From NCBI GenBank assembly GCA_948745425.1, contig CAPZDM010000019.1:1-26441 (forward strand): a DNA stretch of 26,441 nucleotides, in the 5' to 3' direction. How positions within the stretch are numbered: the first letter of the stretch is position 1; each line of letters opens with the position of its first letter. A program made the translations under genes and the position numbers. Origin of the DNA: an uncultured Clostridia bacterium. GTDB taxonomy: Bacteria > Bacillota > Clostridia > TANB77 > CAG-508. The notes under the pieces were generated by a model. It worked only from the letters and a program-made list of their open reading frames with translations. It was not told the DNA's origin and made no database searches. Of this stretch, positions 7,556 through 13,738 are shown one piece after another.

Positions 7556-8117
7556 TCATTTCCTTTCGTCAACTATTTTTACAAATTTTCCTTCAGTAGA
7601 TTGTAATACTAATACTGTATGTTTTCCTGATATTGTTCCTACATTTCCTCCTGATATTTTATATAAATATTTTTGTATCATTTGGTTCATTGTTTCATTT
7701 ACATTCTCTACATCAATTTCAATAAAGTCTCCTTCTGATAATCTTATCTCATCTGTTGTTTCAAATATCTCTTCTATTTGCTTTGTATATTCTATATAAT
7801 ATATATTTTCTCCTATCTTTTTTGCATCTGTTGCATTTGAATCTGTTTTCTTTGATGGATTTTCATCTATATGTAATATATTTATATTTGTGTTATATGT
7901 ATTTCCAGTTGATTGTATCTCTTCTAATAACTGTTCATAATCAGATAGTTTTATTATTCCGTTTCTCTCTTATGCTATCTGCAAAACTTGTTACTGCTAC
8001 TTGTACATTTTGTGTAGCTGTTTTGTCATTTCTTGCAGATACTGCTGCTACTGGAACTATAAATATAAGTACTGATGCTATTAGTATTAAAACTACTGTT
8101 ATAAAAGAGTCTGACAT
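7556..8117 (-). pseudogene. Frameshifted single-pass membrane (pilin-like) protein gene
   Basis: From the ATG at 8117 (behind AGGAGG) the frame encodes 58 residues and stops at 7941. If one base is dropped near 7961-7970 the frame continues to 7556 and gives about 186 residues that read smoothly (A-D-S-I-R-E-N-G-I-I-K-L-S-D-Y-E-Q-L-L). The restored protein has one N-terminal hydrophobic segment (about residues 5-27, F-I-T-V-V-L-I-L-I-A-S-V-L-I-F-I-V-P) and a polar, probably extracellular, remainder with I-S-G-G-N-V-G-T-I. It resembles small pilin-like secreted proteins of Clostridia, but I cannot name the family. The metK ribosome binding site lies inside its end. Decay and sequencing error are both possible. 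Confidence 0.7.
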
Positions 8118-8232
8118 TTGTTTTCCTCCTATTATATATAATGTTTCTATTATATTTTCTCATATGTAGCCTTTTTTTTCAATATTTTTTTGCCTTTTGA
8201 CATTATTTGCCTTTTTACCCAGCAATATATTT

Positions 8233-8261
8233 ATTTTACAATATTTTTCGCCATTTTGCAA
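8233..8261 (-). promoter_or_regulatory. Predicted promoter for the membrane protein gene and metK
   Basis: Minus-strand TTGCAA (8256-8261), 17-base spacer, TAAAAT (8233-8238). The leader of about 110 bases that follows contains two AAAAGGCAAA copies at roughly 8182-8213. Confidence 0.6.
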
Positions 8262-8280
8262 GACTATTTGTTGATATCTA

Positions 8281-8320
8281 TAAAATAAAAAAACAGACCT
8301 ATGTCTGTTTTTTTATTTTA
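8281..8320 (-). terminator. Terminator of the ribosomal superoperon, overlapping the rplQ stop
   Basis: The arms 8281-8298 and 8303-8320 are perfectly complementary over 18 bases around a CTAT loop. The upstream arm, in transcript sense, begins with the TAA stop codon of rplQ. The A-rich and T-rich outer arms allow it to act in both directions. Confidence 0.92.
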
Positions 8321-8842
8321 TACTAATTGTAATATAACAACTTCTGCTGCATCTCCACGTCTCTTTCCTAGTTTTACTATTCTTGTATATCCTCCAACTC
8401 TATCTGTATATTTTGGAGCTATTTCATTAAATAATTTAGATGTTAAATCAATGTTTTTACCTTTTGAATCTCTAACCTTGTTTATTTTCTTCATCATCTT
8501 TCTTCTAGCATTTAATCTTGAAGGCATATCTTTTTGTCTTGATTCTGTAACCTCTTCTCTAACAACTTTTAAGTATTCTTTTCCATTTTTACTAGTTGCT
8601 TTTTCTGTTACTTTGTTTCCTTTTTCATCTAATTTAGCACGACTTACTTTAACATCTACCATTTCAAAATTATCTTTTTCTTTTATTGCTAATGATATTA
8701 ATGAATCTGCAATAGCTTTTACCTCTTTTGCTCTAGCTTCAGTTGTTTCAATTTTTTCATGTAAAATTAAATCTGTAGTTAGAGTTCTTAAAATAGATAA
8801 TCTTTGATCAGTTGTTCTTCCTAATTTTCTATTTATAGCCAC
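8318..8842 (-). CDS. rplQ: 50S ribosomal protein L17 with central insertion
   Basis: L17 lies near the exit of the peptide tunnel. The N-terminal part (L-G-R-T-T-D-Q-R, I-L-R-T-L-T-T-D-L-I-L-H-E-K-I-E-T-T) and C-terminal part (Y-T-D-R-V-G-G-Y-T-R-I-V-K-L-G-K-R-R-G-D) are canonical. At 174 residues it exceeds the common 115-130, because a Lys/Glu/Val-rich insertion of about 50 residues stands near residues 55-110. Similar insertions occur in L17 of several Clostridia, so this supports the taxonomic guess. It is the last gene of the alpha operon. Confidence 0.96.
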   Translation of the reverse strand: MAINRKLGRTTDQRLSILRTLTTDLILHEKIETTEARAKEVKAIADSLISLAIKEKDNFEMVDVKVSRAKLDEKGNKVTEKATSKNGKEYLKVVREEVTESRQKDMPSRLNARRKMMKKINKVRDSKGKNIDLTSKLFNEIAPKYTDRVGGYTRIVKLGKRRGDAAEVVILQLV

Positions 8843-8921
8843 TGTTTTCTCTCCCTTCCTTATTGGTAATTTCTAAATAACTTATTTTCTATTTATCAGG
8901 TACATTTAATGCACCTATTTA

Positions 8922-9869
8922 TTATTCGTCGTCTTTAGCAAAGTTCAATCCTAAAGATAATAACTTATGTGTTACTTCATCTAAGGATTTCTTTCCTAGA
9001 TTTCTTACTTTCATCATATCAGATTCTGTTTTGTTAGTTAAGTCTTGAACTGTTGAAATTCCTGCTCTTTTTAAACAATTAAATGATCTTACAGATAATT
9101 CTAAATCTTCTATAGACATTTCTAATACTCTAGCTGCTTTTGATTCTTCTTTTTCTACCATTATTTGAGTATTTTTAGCTGTTTCTGATAAATCTATGAA
9201 TAACTCAAGATGTCCTACTATTACTTTTGCAGCTAAACTTAATGCTTCATAAGCCTTTAAGCTTCCATCTGTCCAAACTTCAATTATTAATTTATCAAAG
9301 TCAACCATCTGTCCTACTCTAGTATTTTCTACAGAATAATTTACCTTTTTTACTGGTGTAAAAATTGAATCTATCGGTAATACAGATATATCTTGATTTG
9401 GTTTCTTATTTTTAGCAGCTGTGTTATATCCTCTTCCTTTTTCCACTGTCATTTCTATTGAAAGATGTCCTCCTTCAGAAACAGTAGCAATATGTAAATC
9501 TGGATTTAATACCTCTATTGTACCATCTGTTTGAATATCTTCTGCCTTAACTTCTCCTTCACCTTTAAAGTCTATTTTAACAATTTTATCCTCATTATCA
9601 TAGGATTTGAATCTAACACTTTTTAAATTTACTATTAATTCTGAAACATCTTCTACTACATCTGGTATTGTAGAGAATTCATGAACTACACCATCAACTT
9701 TTATACTTGTGATTGCACATCCTGGAAGAGAAGAAAGTAAAATTCTTCTTAAAGAATTTCCTATTGTTACTCCATATCCTCTTTCTAATGGTTCACAAAC
9801 AAATTTAGCATAGTTATTTTTTTCATCTACATCTATACACTCAATATTTGGCTTTTCAAATTCTATCAT
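8922..9869 (-). CDS. rpoA: DNA-directed RNA polymerase subunit alpha
   Basis: The alpha dimer nucleates RNA polymerase assembly and its C-terminal domain contacts UP elements and activators. The 315-residue product has the N-terminal domain (E-R-G-Y-G-V-T-I-G-N-S-L-R-R-I-L-L-S-S-L-P-G near residue 30; printed here as separate letters) and the C-terminal domain (V-R-S-F-N-C-L-K-R-A-G-I, V-R-N-L-G-K-K-S-L-D-E-V). Length is normal. The start at 9869 was chosen over a GTG at 9881, because that GTG is part of the GTGGAGG binding site. Confidence 0.98.
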   Translation of the reverse strand: MIEFEKPNIECIDVDEKNNYAKFVCEPLERGYGVTIGNSLRRILLSSLPGCAITSIKVDGVVHEFSTIPDVVEDVSELIVNLKSVRFKSYDNEDKIVKIDFKGEGEVKAEDIQTDGTIEVLNPDLHIATVSEGGHLSIEMTVEKGRGYNTAAKNKKPNQDISVLPIDSIFTPVKKVNYSVENTRVGQMVDFDKLIIEVWTDGSLKAYEALSLAAKVIVGHLELFIDLSETAKNTQIMVEKEESKAARVLEMSIEDLELSVRSFNCLKRAGISTVQDLTNKTESDMMKVRNLGKKSLDEVTHKLLSLGLNFAKDDE

Positions 9870-9919
9870 TTTTACCTCCACTTTATATTATTTTTGAGGC
9901 TCTTTCTTTAGCCTAAATT

Positions 9920-10546
9920 CTATTTAGAATATAACTCAACGATGAAGTGTTCTTCAACTTGTAAGTCTACATCTTCTCTAGCAGGTTTTCTTATGACTTT
10001 TCCACTTAAATTTTTAGCATCTTTTTCAAGCCATGCTGGAACATTTCTTGCAGCATTTGTTTCTACATTTTCTTTTATAATTGCTGCATCTTTTTTGTTT
10101 TCTCTAACTTTTATAACATCTCCAGGTTTTACTAAATAAGATGCAATATCAACTTTTTGACTATTTACTTCAAATAATCCATGGTTAACTAATTGTCTTG
10201 CTTGTGGTCTAGAAGAACCATATCCTAATCTATAAACAACATTATCTAGTCTGCTTTCAAGAATTTTTAGTAATTCTTCACCTGTAATTCCTTTTTCTCT
10301 TGTAGCCATTTCAAAATATTTTCTAAATTGATTTTCTCTAACTCCATAAAATGCTTTAGTTTTTTGTTTTTCTCTTAATTGAATACCATATTCAGAAAGT
10401 TTAGCTTTCTTTGTAGCATGTTCTCCAGGAGCGTAATTTCTTCTAGAAATACTACATTTATCAGAATAACATCTTGCACCTTTTAAGAACAATTTTTGAC
10501 CTTGTCTACGGCAAATACGGCATTGTTCATCTTTAAATCTTGACAT
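9920..10546 (-). CDS. rpsD: 30S ribosomal protein S4, zinc-finger form
   Basis: S4 is a primary 16S rRNA binding protein and, in several bacteria, a translational repressor of its own operon. The 208-residue product has an N-terminal four-cysteine motif (C-R-I-C at 9-12, then C26 and C31) typical of the zinc-binding C+ form, and an S4 RNA-binding domain (L-E-S-R-L-D-N-V-V-Y-R-L-G, R-Q-L-V-N-H-G). It lies between rpsK and rpoA, the arrangement of Clostridia and of the E. coli alpha operon, unlike B. subtilis where rpsD is elsewhere. Confidence 0.97.
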   Translation of the reverse strand: MSRFKDEQCRICRRQGQKLFLKGARCYSDKCSISRRNYAPGEHATKKAKLSEYGIQLREKQKTKAFYGVRENQFRKYFEMATREKGITGEELLKILESRLDNVVYRLGYGSSRPQARQLVNHGLFEVNSQKVDIASYLVKPGDVIKVRENKKDAAIIKENVETNAARNVPAWLEKDAKNLSGKVIRKPAREDVDLQVEEHFIVELYSK

Positions 10547-10582
10547 GTAATAATTACACCTCTTTCTATATTTTTTATATTA

Positions 10583-10978
10583 TTAAACTCTTCTTCTTTT
10601 TGGTGGTCTACAACCATTGTGTGGTATTGGTGTTACATCTTTAATAGCACTAATTTCTAAACCTGCTGTTTGAAGAGATCTTATTGCTGCTTCACGACCT
10701 GCACCAGGTCCTTTAACAAATACTTCAACAGTTTTTAGTCCATGTTCCATTCCTGACTTTGCTGCTGTCTCAGCAGCTTCTCCAGCTGCAAATGGTGTAC
10801 TTTTTCTTGAACCTTTAAATCCTAATCCACCTGCACTTGCCCATGAAATTACATTTCCTTGAGCATCAGTTATTGTAACTATTGTATTATTGAAACTTGA
10901 ATGTATATGTGCAGCACCTTTATCTATGTTTTTTCTATTTCTTCTTGATGTTCTTTTTGTTGTTTGAGTTTTAGCCAT
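10583..10978 (-). CDS. rpsK: 30S ribosomal protein S11
   Basis: S11 lies on the platform of the 30S subunit near the mRNA exit. The 131-residue product shows the family core (H-I-H-S-S-F-N-N-T-I-V-T-I-T-D, A-G-G-L-G-F-K-G-S-R-K-S-T-P) and the conserved end (T-P-I-P-H-N-G-C-R-P-P-K-R-R-R-V). It is full length, and the start has AAGGAG upstream. It lies 20 bases after rpsM and 36 before rpsD. Confidence 0.97.
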   Translation of the reverse strand: MAKTQTTKRTSRRNRKNIDKGAAHIHSSFNNTIVTITDAQGNVISWASAGGLGFKGSRKSTPFAAGEAAETAAKSGMEHGLKTVEVFVKGPGAGREAAIRSLQTAGLEISAIKDVTPIPHNGCRPPKRRRV

Positions 10979-10998
10979 TTTAACTTACTCCTTCCATA

Positions 10999-11370
10999 TT
11001 ATTTCGTTTTGCTTTTTATAACTGCTTTTTTAGGACCTTTTCTTGTACGAGCATTAGTTTTTGTTTTTTGTCCTCTTACTGGTAATCCTTTTCTATGTCT
11101 TATTCCTCTATAGCATCCTATTTCTTTAAGTCTTTTAATGTTTAGAGCTATTTCACGTCTTAAATCACCTTCAACTTTATATTGTTCATCTACAATTTTT
11201 CTAATGCTATTTACTTCTGCATCTGTTAAGTCTTTTATTCTAGTATCAGGATTTATTCCAGTTTCTTTTAGGATTTTTTGAGAACTTGTTAAACCTATAC
11301 CATAAATATAAGTAAGTCCTATTTCAACTCTTTTTTCTTTAGGTAAATCTACACCTGCTATACGAGCCAT
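10999..11370 (-). CDS. rpsM: 30S ribosomal protein S13
   Basis: S13 sits in the head of the 30S subunit and contacts the 50S subunit and P-site tRNA. The product begins M-A-R-I-A-G-V-D-L-P and ends in the basic tail R-K-G-P-K-K-A-V; 123 residues, normal. The ATG at 11370 is preceded by GGAGGTG at good spacing and matches the universal S13 start, so an in-frame ATG at 11397 was rejected. It is separated from rpmJ by an unusually long gap (11371-11782) that may hold its own promoter and a structured leader. Confidence 0.97.
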   Translation of the reverse strand: MARIAGVDLPKEKRVEIGLTYIYGIGLTSSQKILKETGINPDTRIKDLTDAEVNSIRKIVDEQYKVEGDLRREIALNIKRLKEIGCYRGIRHRKGLPVRGQKTKTNARTRKGPKKAVIKSKTK

Positions 11371-11570
11371 ATATTTTAGCACCTCCAATTTTATCATTTG
11401 ATAGAAGCATAAAGTCTTCTATCCTTAATATAGAAAAATTTTTATTTTCTAAGTAAAAGGTTAATTTGCCTTTTATTTAGAAATTGTGTTTTATTTGCAA
11501 AATAATTTGAAATGTATCTGATTTTCTTATTTTTATACTGATTTTTAATTATTACCTGATAAATATGCGA

Positions 11571-11610
11571 AAGTATAAAATACTAAAATAAATTTTATTA
11601 TTTTATACTT
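11571..11610. repeat. Perfect 12-bp inverted repeat in the rpsM leader
   Basis: AAGTATAAAATA and TATTTTATACTT are separated by 16 AT-rich bases. In the predicted rpsM transcript the hairpin would begin roughly 35 bases after the start. No U-tract follows, so it is more likely a leader structure than a terminator. Confidence 0.6.
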
Positions 11611-11619
11611 TTACTCATT

Positions 11620-11640
11620 TTGTCCACATAGTTATCCACA
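11620..11640 (-). promoter_or_regulatory. Pair of DnaA-box-like sites upstream of rpsM
   Basis: On the minus strand TGTGGATAA (11632-11640) matches the DnaA box consensus exactly, and TGTGGACAA (11620-11628) differs at one base. They are in the same orientation with a 12-base period. They lie about where transcription from the candidate promoter at 11651-11680 would begin. Binding by DnaA is an inference. Confidence 0.45.
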
Positions 11641-11650
11641 TTTAGCTTTA

Positions 11651-11680
11651 TTTATAAATCAGATAGTATTATTTTGCCAA
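11651..11680 (-). promoter_or_regulatory. Candidate promoter of rpsM-rpsK-rpsD-rpoA-rplQ
   Basis: Minus-strand TTGGCA (11675-11680), 18-base spacer, TATAAA (11651-11656). It is one mismatch from consensus in each box and lies in the long rpmJ-rpsM gap. It would give a leader of about 270 bases. Confidence 0.45.
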
Positions 11681-11694
11681 TAAAAATTTATATA

Positions 11695-11755
11695 AACACA
11701 AATTTGATATAAGACTTTTATTTCAAAAGTCTGTCAGCCGCTACCAATTTGTGTT
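11695..11755 (-). promoter_or_regulatory. Stem structure behind rpmJ, possible attenuator or terminator
   Basis: AACACAAATT/AATTTGTGTT (10 bp, 11695-11704 with 11746-11755) encloses AGACTTTT/AAAAGTCT (11712-11719 with 11725-11732) and a GC-rich internal segment around GGTAGCGGCTGACAG (minus strand). It is 27 bases past the rpmJ stop. The sequence after it (TATATAAATTTTT) is U-rich, so partial termination is possible. Confidence 0.5.
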
Positions 11756-11782
11756 GATATCTAATTAATTAAATTATAGTTA

Positions 11783-11896
11783 TTAACCTTGTCTTTGTTT
11801 ATGCTTTGGATTTTCGCAAATTACTCTAATAACACCTTTTCTTTTTATAACTTTGCATTTTTCACACATTGGTTTTACTGATGGTCTTACTTTCAT
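11783..11896 (-). CDS. rpmJ: 50S ribosomal protein L36, zinc form
   Basis: The 37-residue product begins M-K-V-R-P-S-V-K-P-M-C-E-K-C and continues to V-I-C-E-N-P-K-H-K-Q-R-Q-G. It has three cysteines and one histidine that bind zinc in the C+ form of L36, the smallest protein of the large subunit. A GGGAGGG site stands before the ATG. It lies between infA and rpsM as in nearly all Bacillota. Confidence 0.96.
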   Translation of the reverse strand: MKVRPSVKPMCEKCKVIKRKGVIRVICENPKHKQRQG

Positions 11897-11935
11897 TGTT
11901 TTTTCCCTCCCTGCATTCTATATTTATTGTTACAT

Positions 11936-12154
11936 TTATTTTGCACGCCATGTAATTCTTCCTCTAGATAAATCATATGGTGAAAGTTCTACACGAACTT
12001 TATCTCCTGGTAATATCTTGATATAATTTTGTCTTAGTTTTCCCGAAATATGTGCTAAAACTTGGTGTCCATTTTCTAGTTCAACTTTAAAAGTAGTACT
12101 TGGTAAAGTTTCAACAACAGTTCCTTCAACTTCAATAATATCTTCTTTAGCCAA
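11936..12154 (-). CDS. infA: Translation initiation factor IF-1
   Basis: IF-1 occupies the A site of the 30S subunit during initiation. The product of 72 residues is a canonical OB-fold (A-K-E-D-I-I-E-V-E-G-T-V-V-E, N-G-H-Q-V-L-A-H-I-S-G-K, L-S-P-Y-D-L-S-R-G-R-I-T). I chose the TTG at 12154 as the start: it gives the family-standard length and AAAGGAG lies 9 bases upstream. An in-frame ATG at 12184 would put that binding site inside the gene. A consensus promoter precedes it at 12209-12237. Confidence 0.95.
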   Translation of the reverse strand: MAKEDIIEVEGTVVETLPSTTFKVELENGHQVLAHISGKLRQNYIKILPGDKVRVELSPYDLSRGRITWRAK

Positions 12155-12208
12155 TTGATTTCTCTCCTTTCGATTATGTAACATTTAAATATTGTAATTA
12201 ACTGTAAT

Positions 12209-12237
12209 ATTATATAGTATTTTTAATATAATGTCAA
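12209..12237 (-). promoter_or_regulatory. Consensus promoter of infA, overlapping the map stop codon
   Basis: On the minus strand a perfect TTGACA (12232-12237) and a perfect TATAAT (12209-12214) are separated by 17 bases. The -35 box is within the last codons of map and the spacer covers its stop codon, so the alpha half of the superoperon can be transcribed independently. Confidence 0.85.
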
Positions 12238-12993
12238 CACTTTTGGCTCTTTTTCTGTAATTAAAATTGTATTTTCATAATGAGCTGCTTTTGTTCCATC
12301 TTGAGAGGCTATTGTCCATCCATCATCTAATTCCCAAATATCTGGTTTTCCTGCTATTACCATAGGTTCTATGGCAAGTGTCATACCATTTTCTATCCTT
12401 GGTCCTTTTCCTTGTTTACCATAATTAGGGATTCCTGGATCTTCATGCATTTGTCTTCCTATACCATGTCCTTGGAATTCCTTTACAATACTAAATCCGT
12501 TTTTTTCAACATATTCTTGTATTGCAAAAGAAATATCTCCAATTCTATATCCTAATCTAGCAAATTTAATTCCTTCGAAAAATGCCTGCTTTGTAACCTC
12601 TACTAATTTTTTATCTTCTTCAGATGCTTTTCCTACAATATGAGTCCTTGCTGCATCTCCATTATATCCATCTTTACATGTAACAAGATCAATACTTATA
12701 ATATCTCCATCTTTTAATATTACTGTTCTAGATGGGATTCCATGAATTACTTCATCATTTATTGAAGTACATATTGTTGAAGGAAAGTTCTTTACCCCCT
12801 TTTCTCCACTTGGATAACCTTTCTGTGCTGGGATACCTCCATTTTTTCTTATAACACTTTCTGCTAGCATATCTAATTCTAATGTTGTTATTCCTGGTTT
12901 TACCGCTTGTTCTAAGGTTTTGTGAACTAATGCTGTAATTCTACAGGCTTCTTTCATTAATTCTATTTCTCTTTTTGATTTTATTTCTATCAT
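12223..12993 (-). CDS. map: Methionine aminopeptidase type I
   Basis: This enzyme removes the N-terminal methionine from new proteins when the second residue is small. The 256-residue product keeps all five metal ligands: Asp102 (S-I-D-L), Asp113 (N-G-D-A), His176 (G-H-G-I-G), Glu209 (A-I-E-P) and Glu240 (H-Y-E-N), plus His84 in V-I-H-G-I-P. It is a bare catalytic domain with no N-terminal zinc or SH3 extension. It follows adk by 12 bases. Confidence 0.97.
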   Translation of the reverse strand: MIEIKSKREIELMKEACRITALVHKTLEQAVKPGITTLELDMLAESVIRKNGGIPAQKGYPSGEKGVKNFPSTICTSINDEVIHGIPSRTVILKDGDIISIDLVTCKDGYNGDAARTHIVGKASEEDKKLVEVTKQAFFEGIKFARLGYRIGDISFAIQEYVEKNGFSIVKEFQGHGIGRQMHEDPGIPNYGKQGKGPRIENGMTLAIEPMVIAGKPDIWELDDGWTIASQDGTKAAHYENTILITEKEPKVLTLY

Positions 12994-13005
12994 TTAAAGA
13001 TCCCT

Positions 13006-13662
13006 CTATTTCAATTTTTCAATGATATGTTTTGCGGCTTCATCTGCCATTCTGTTTTTTGATATTGTAATTTCTTCGTTTTGTACAATTCCCTTTTCTT
13101 CATAATATTTTAGAACAGGAGCTGTTTGTGTGTCATATATTTCTAATCTATTATTTATTGCTTCTTCACTTTTGTCATCTTCTCTTTGAGTTAATTTAGT
13201 TCCACATTTGTCACAAATACCTTCTACTTTTGGTTTATTGATTTTTATATTATATGTCGCTTTACAATTTGGACACACTCTTCTTGTAATCATTCTATCT
13301 ATTATTTCTTCTCTAGGAGAAATTAGATTTATTACCATATCAATTTTTTTATTTCTTTGTTTTAACATATCATCTAGTTGTTTTGCTTGTTCTGTTGTTC
13401 TAGGGAATCCATCTAATATTACTCCTACTTTTGCTTCATCTGAATCTAAGGCTTGTGCAACCATTGGAACAGTTATATCATCTGGTACTAATTTTCCTTG
13501 TGAAATATATTTATCAGCTTCAATTCCAAGTTTTGTTTGTTCTTTTATATTTTTTCTAAATATATCCCCTGTTGATAATTGCATTATCCCTAATTCATCA
13601 CACAATATCCCAGATACTGTACCTTTTCCAGTTCCTTGTGCTCCCATTATCACTAATAACAT
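13006..13662 (-). CDS. adk: Adenylate kinase with zinc LID
   Basis: Adk interconverts AMP + ATP and 2 ADP. The 218-residue product has the P-loop G-A-Q-G-T-G-K-G-T (residues 7-15), where many homologues have G-P-P-G-A-G or G-L-P-G-A-G. It also has the AMP-binding S-T-G-D-I-F-R, the D-G-F-P-R-T motif, and a long LID with four cysteines (C-P-N-C and C-D-K-C, about residues 130-155) typical of zinc-bound Gram-positive enzymes. It lies between secY and map as usual. Confidence 0.97.
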   Translation of the reverse strand: MLLVIMGAQGTGKGTVSGILCDELGIMQLSTGDIFRKNIKEQTKLGIEADKYISQGKLVPDDITVPMVAQALDSDEAKVGVILDGFPRTTEQAKQLDDMLKQRNKKIDMVINLISPREEIIDRMITRRVCPNCKATYNIKINKPKVEGICDKCGTKLTQREDDKSEEAINNRLEIYDTQTAPVLKYYEEKGIVQNEEITISKNRMADEAAKHIIEKLK

Positions 13663-13689
13663 TTTTTACCTCCATATATATTAATTTAA

Positions 13690-13714
13690 GGCGGAATTGC
13701 AACACTCATCCGCC
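13690..13714. repeat. GGCGGA...TCCGCC hairpin between secY and adk
   Basis: A 6-bp GC-rich stem with a 13-base loop stands in the 76-base gap. On the minus strand it follows secY and is trailed by TTAAATTAAT. It is GC-rich against its surroundings, like the dispersed repeats in this window, and could also slow transcription after secY. Confidence 0.55.
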
Positions 13715-13738
13715 TATAATATTTTAAAATTGTTTGAA

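Larger units (their letters stand above)
11398..11782. other. Long rpmJ-rpsM intergenic region with hairpins
   Basis: This 385-base gap carries no gene. Read on the minus strand it holds, in order: a two-stem structure just after rpmJ (outer arms 11695-11704/11746-11755, inner arms 11712-11719/11725-11732), a candidate promoter (11651-11680), two DnaA-box-like sites (11620-11640), and a perfect 12-bp-arm hairpin (11571-11582/11599-11610). The remainder is plain AT-rich sequence. Gaps at this place in related operons are usually short. Confidence 0.6.

Noticed and set aside
7756..8169. Plus-strand open frame of 137 codons
   Set aside because: It is opposite the frameshifted minus-strand gene, is full of Leu/Phe/Tyr from T-rich sequence, and has no binding site.
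7551..8232. SAM riboswitch controlling metK
   Set aside because: The metK start is 5 bases from the preceding gene, and the leader of that gene shows no S-box core motifs.
8301..8807. Plus-strand open frame of 168 codons
   Set aside because: It lies entirely opposite rplQ, which is an unambiguous gene, and starts inside the terminator.
11620..11640. Replication origin
   Set aside because: Only two DnaA-box-like sites are present, and no dnaA, dnaN, rpmH or gyrase gene is nearby; a regulatory site is the better reading.
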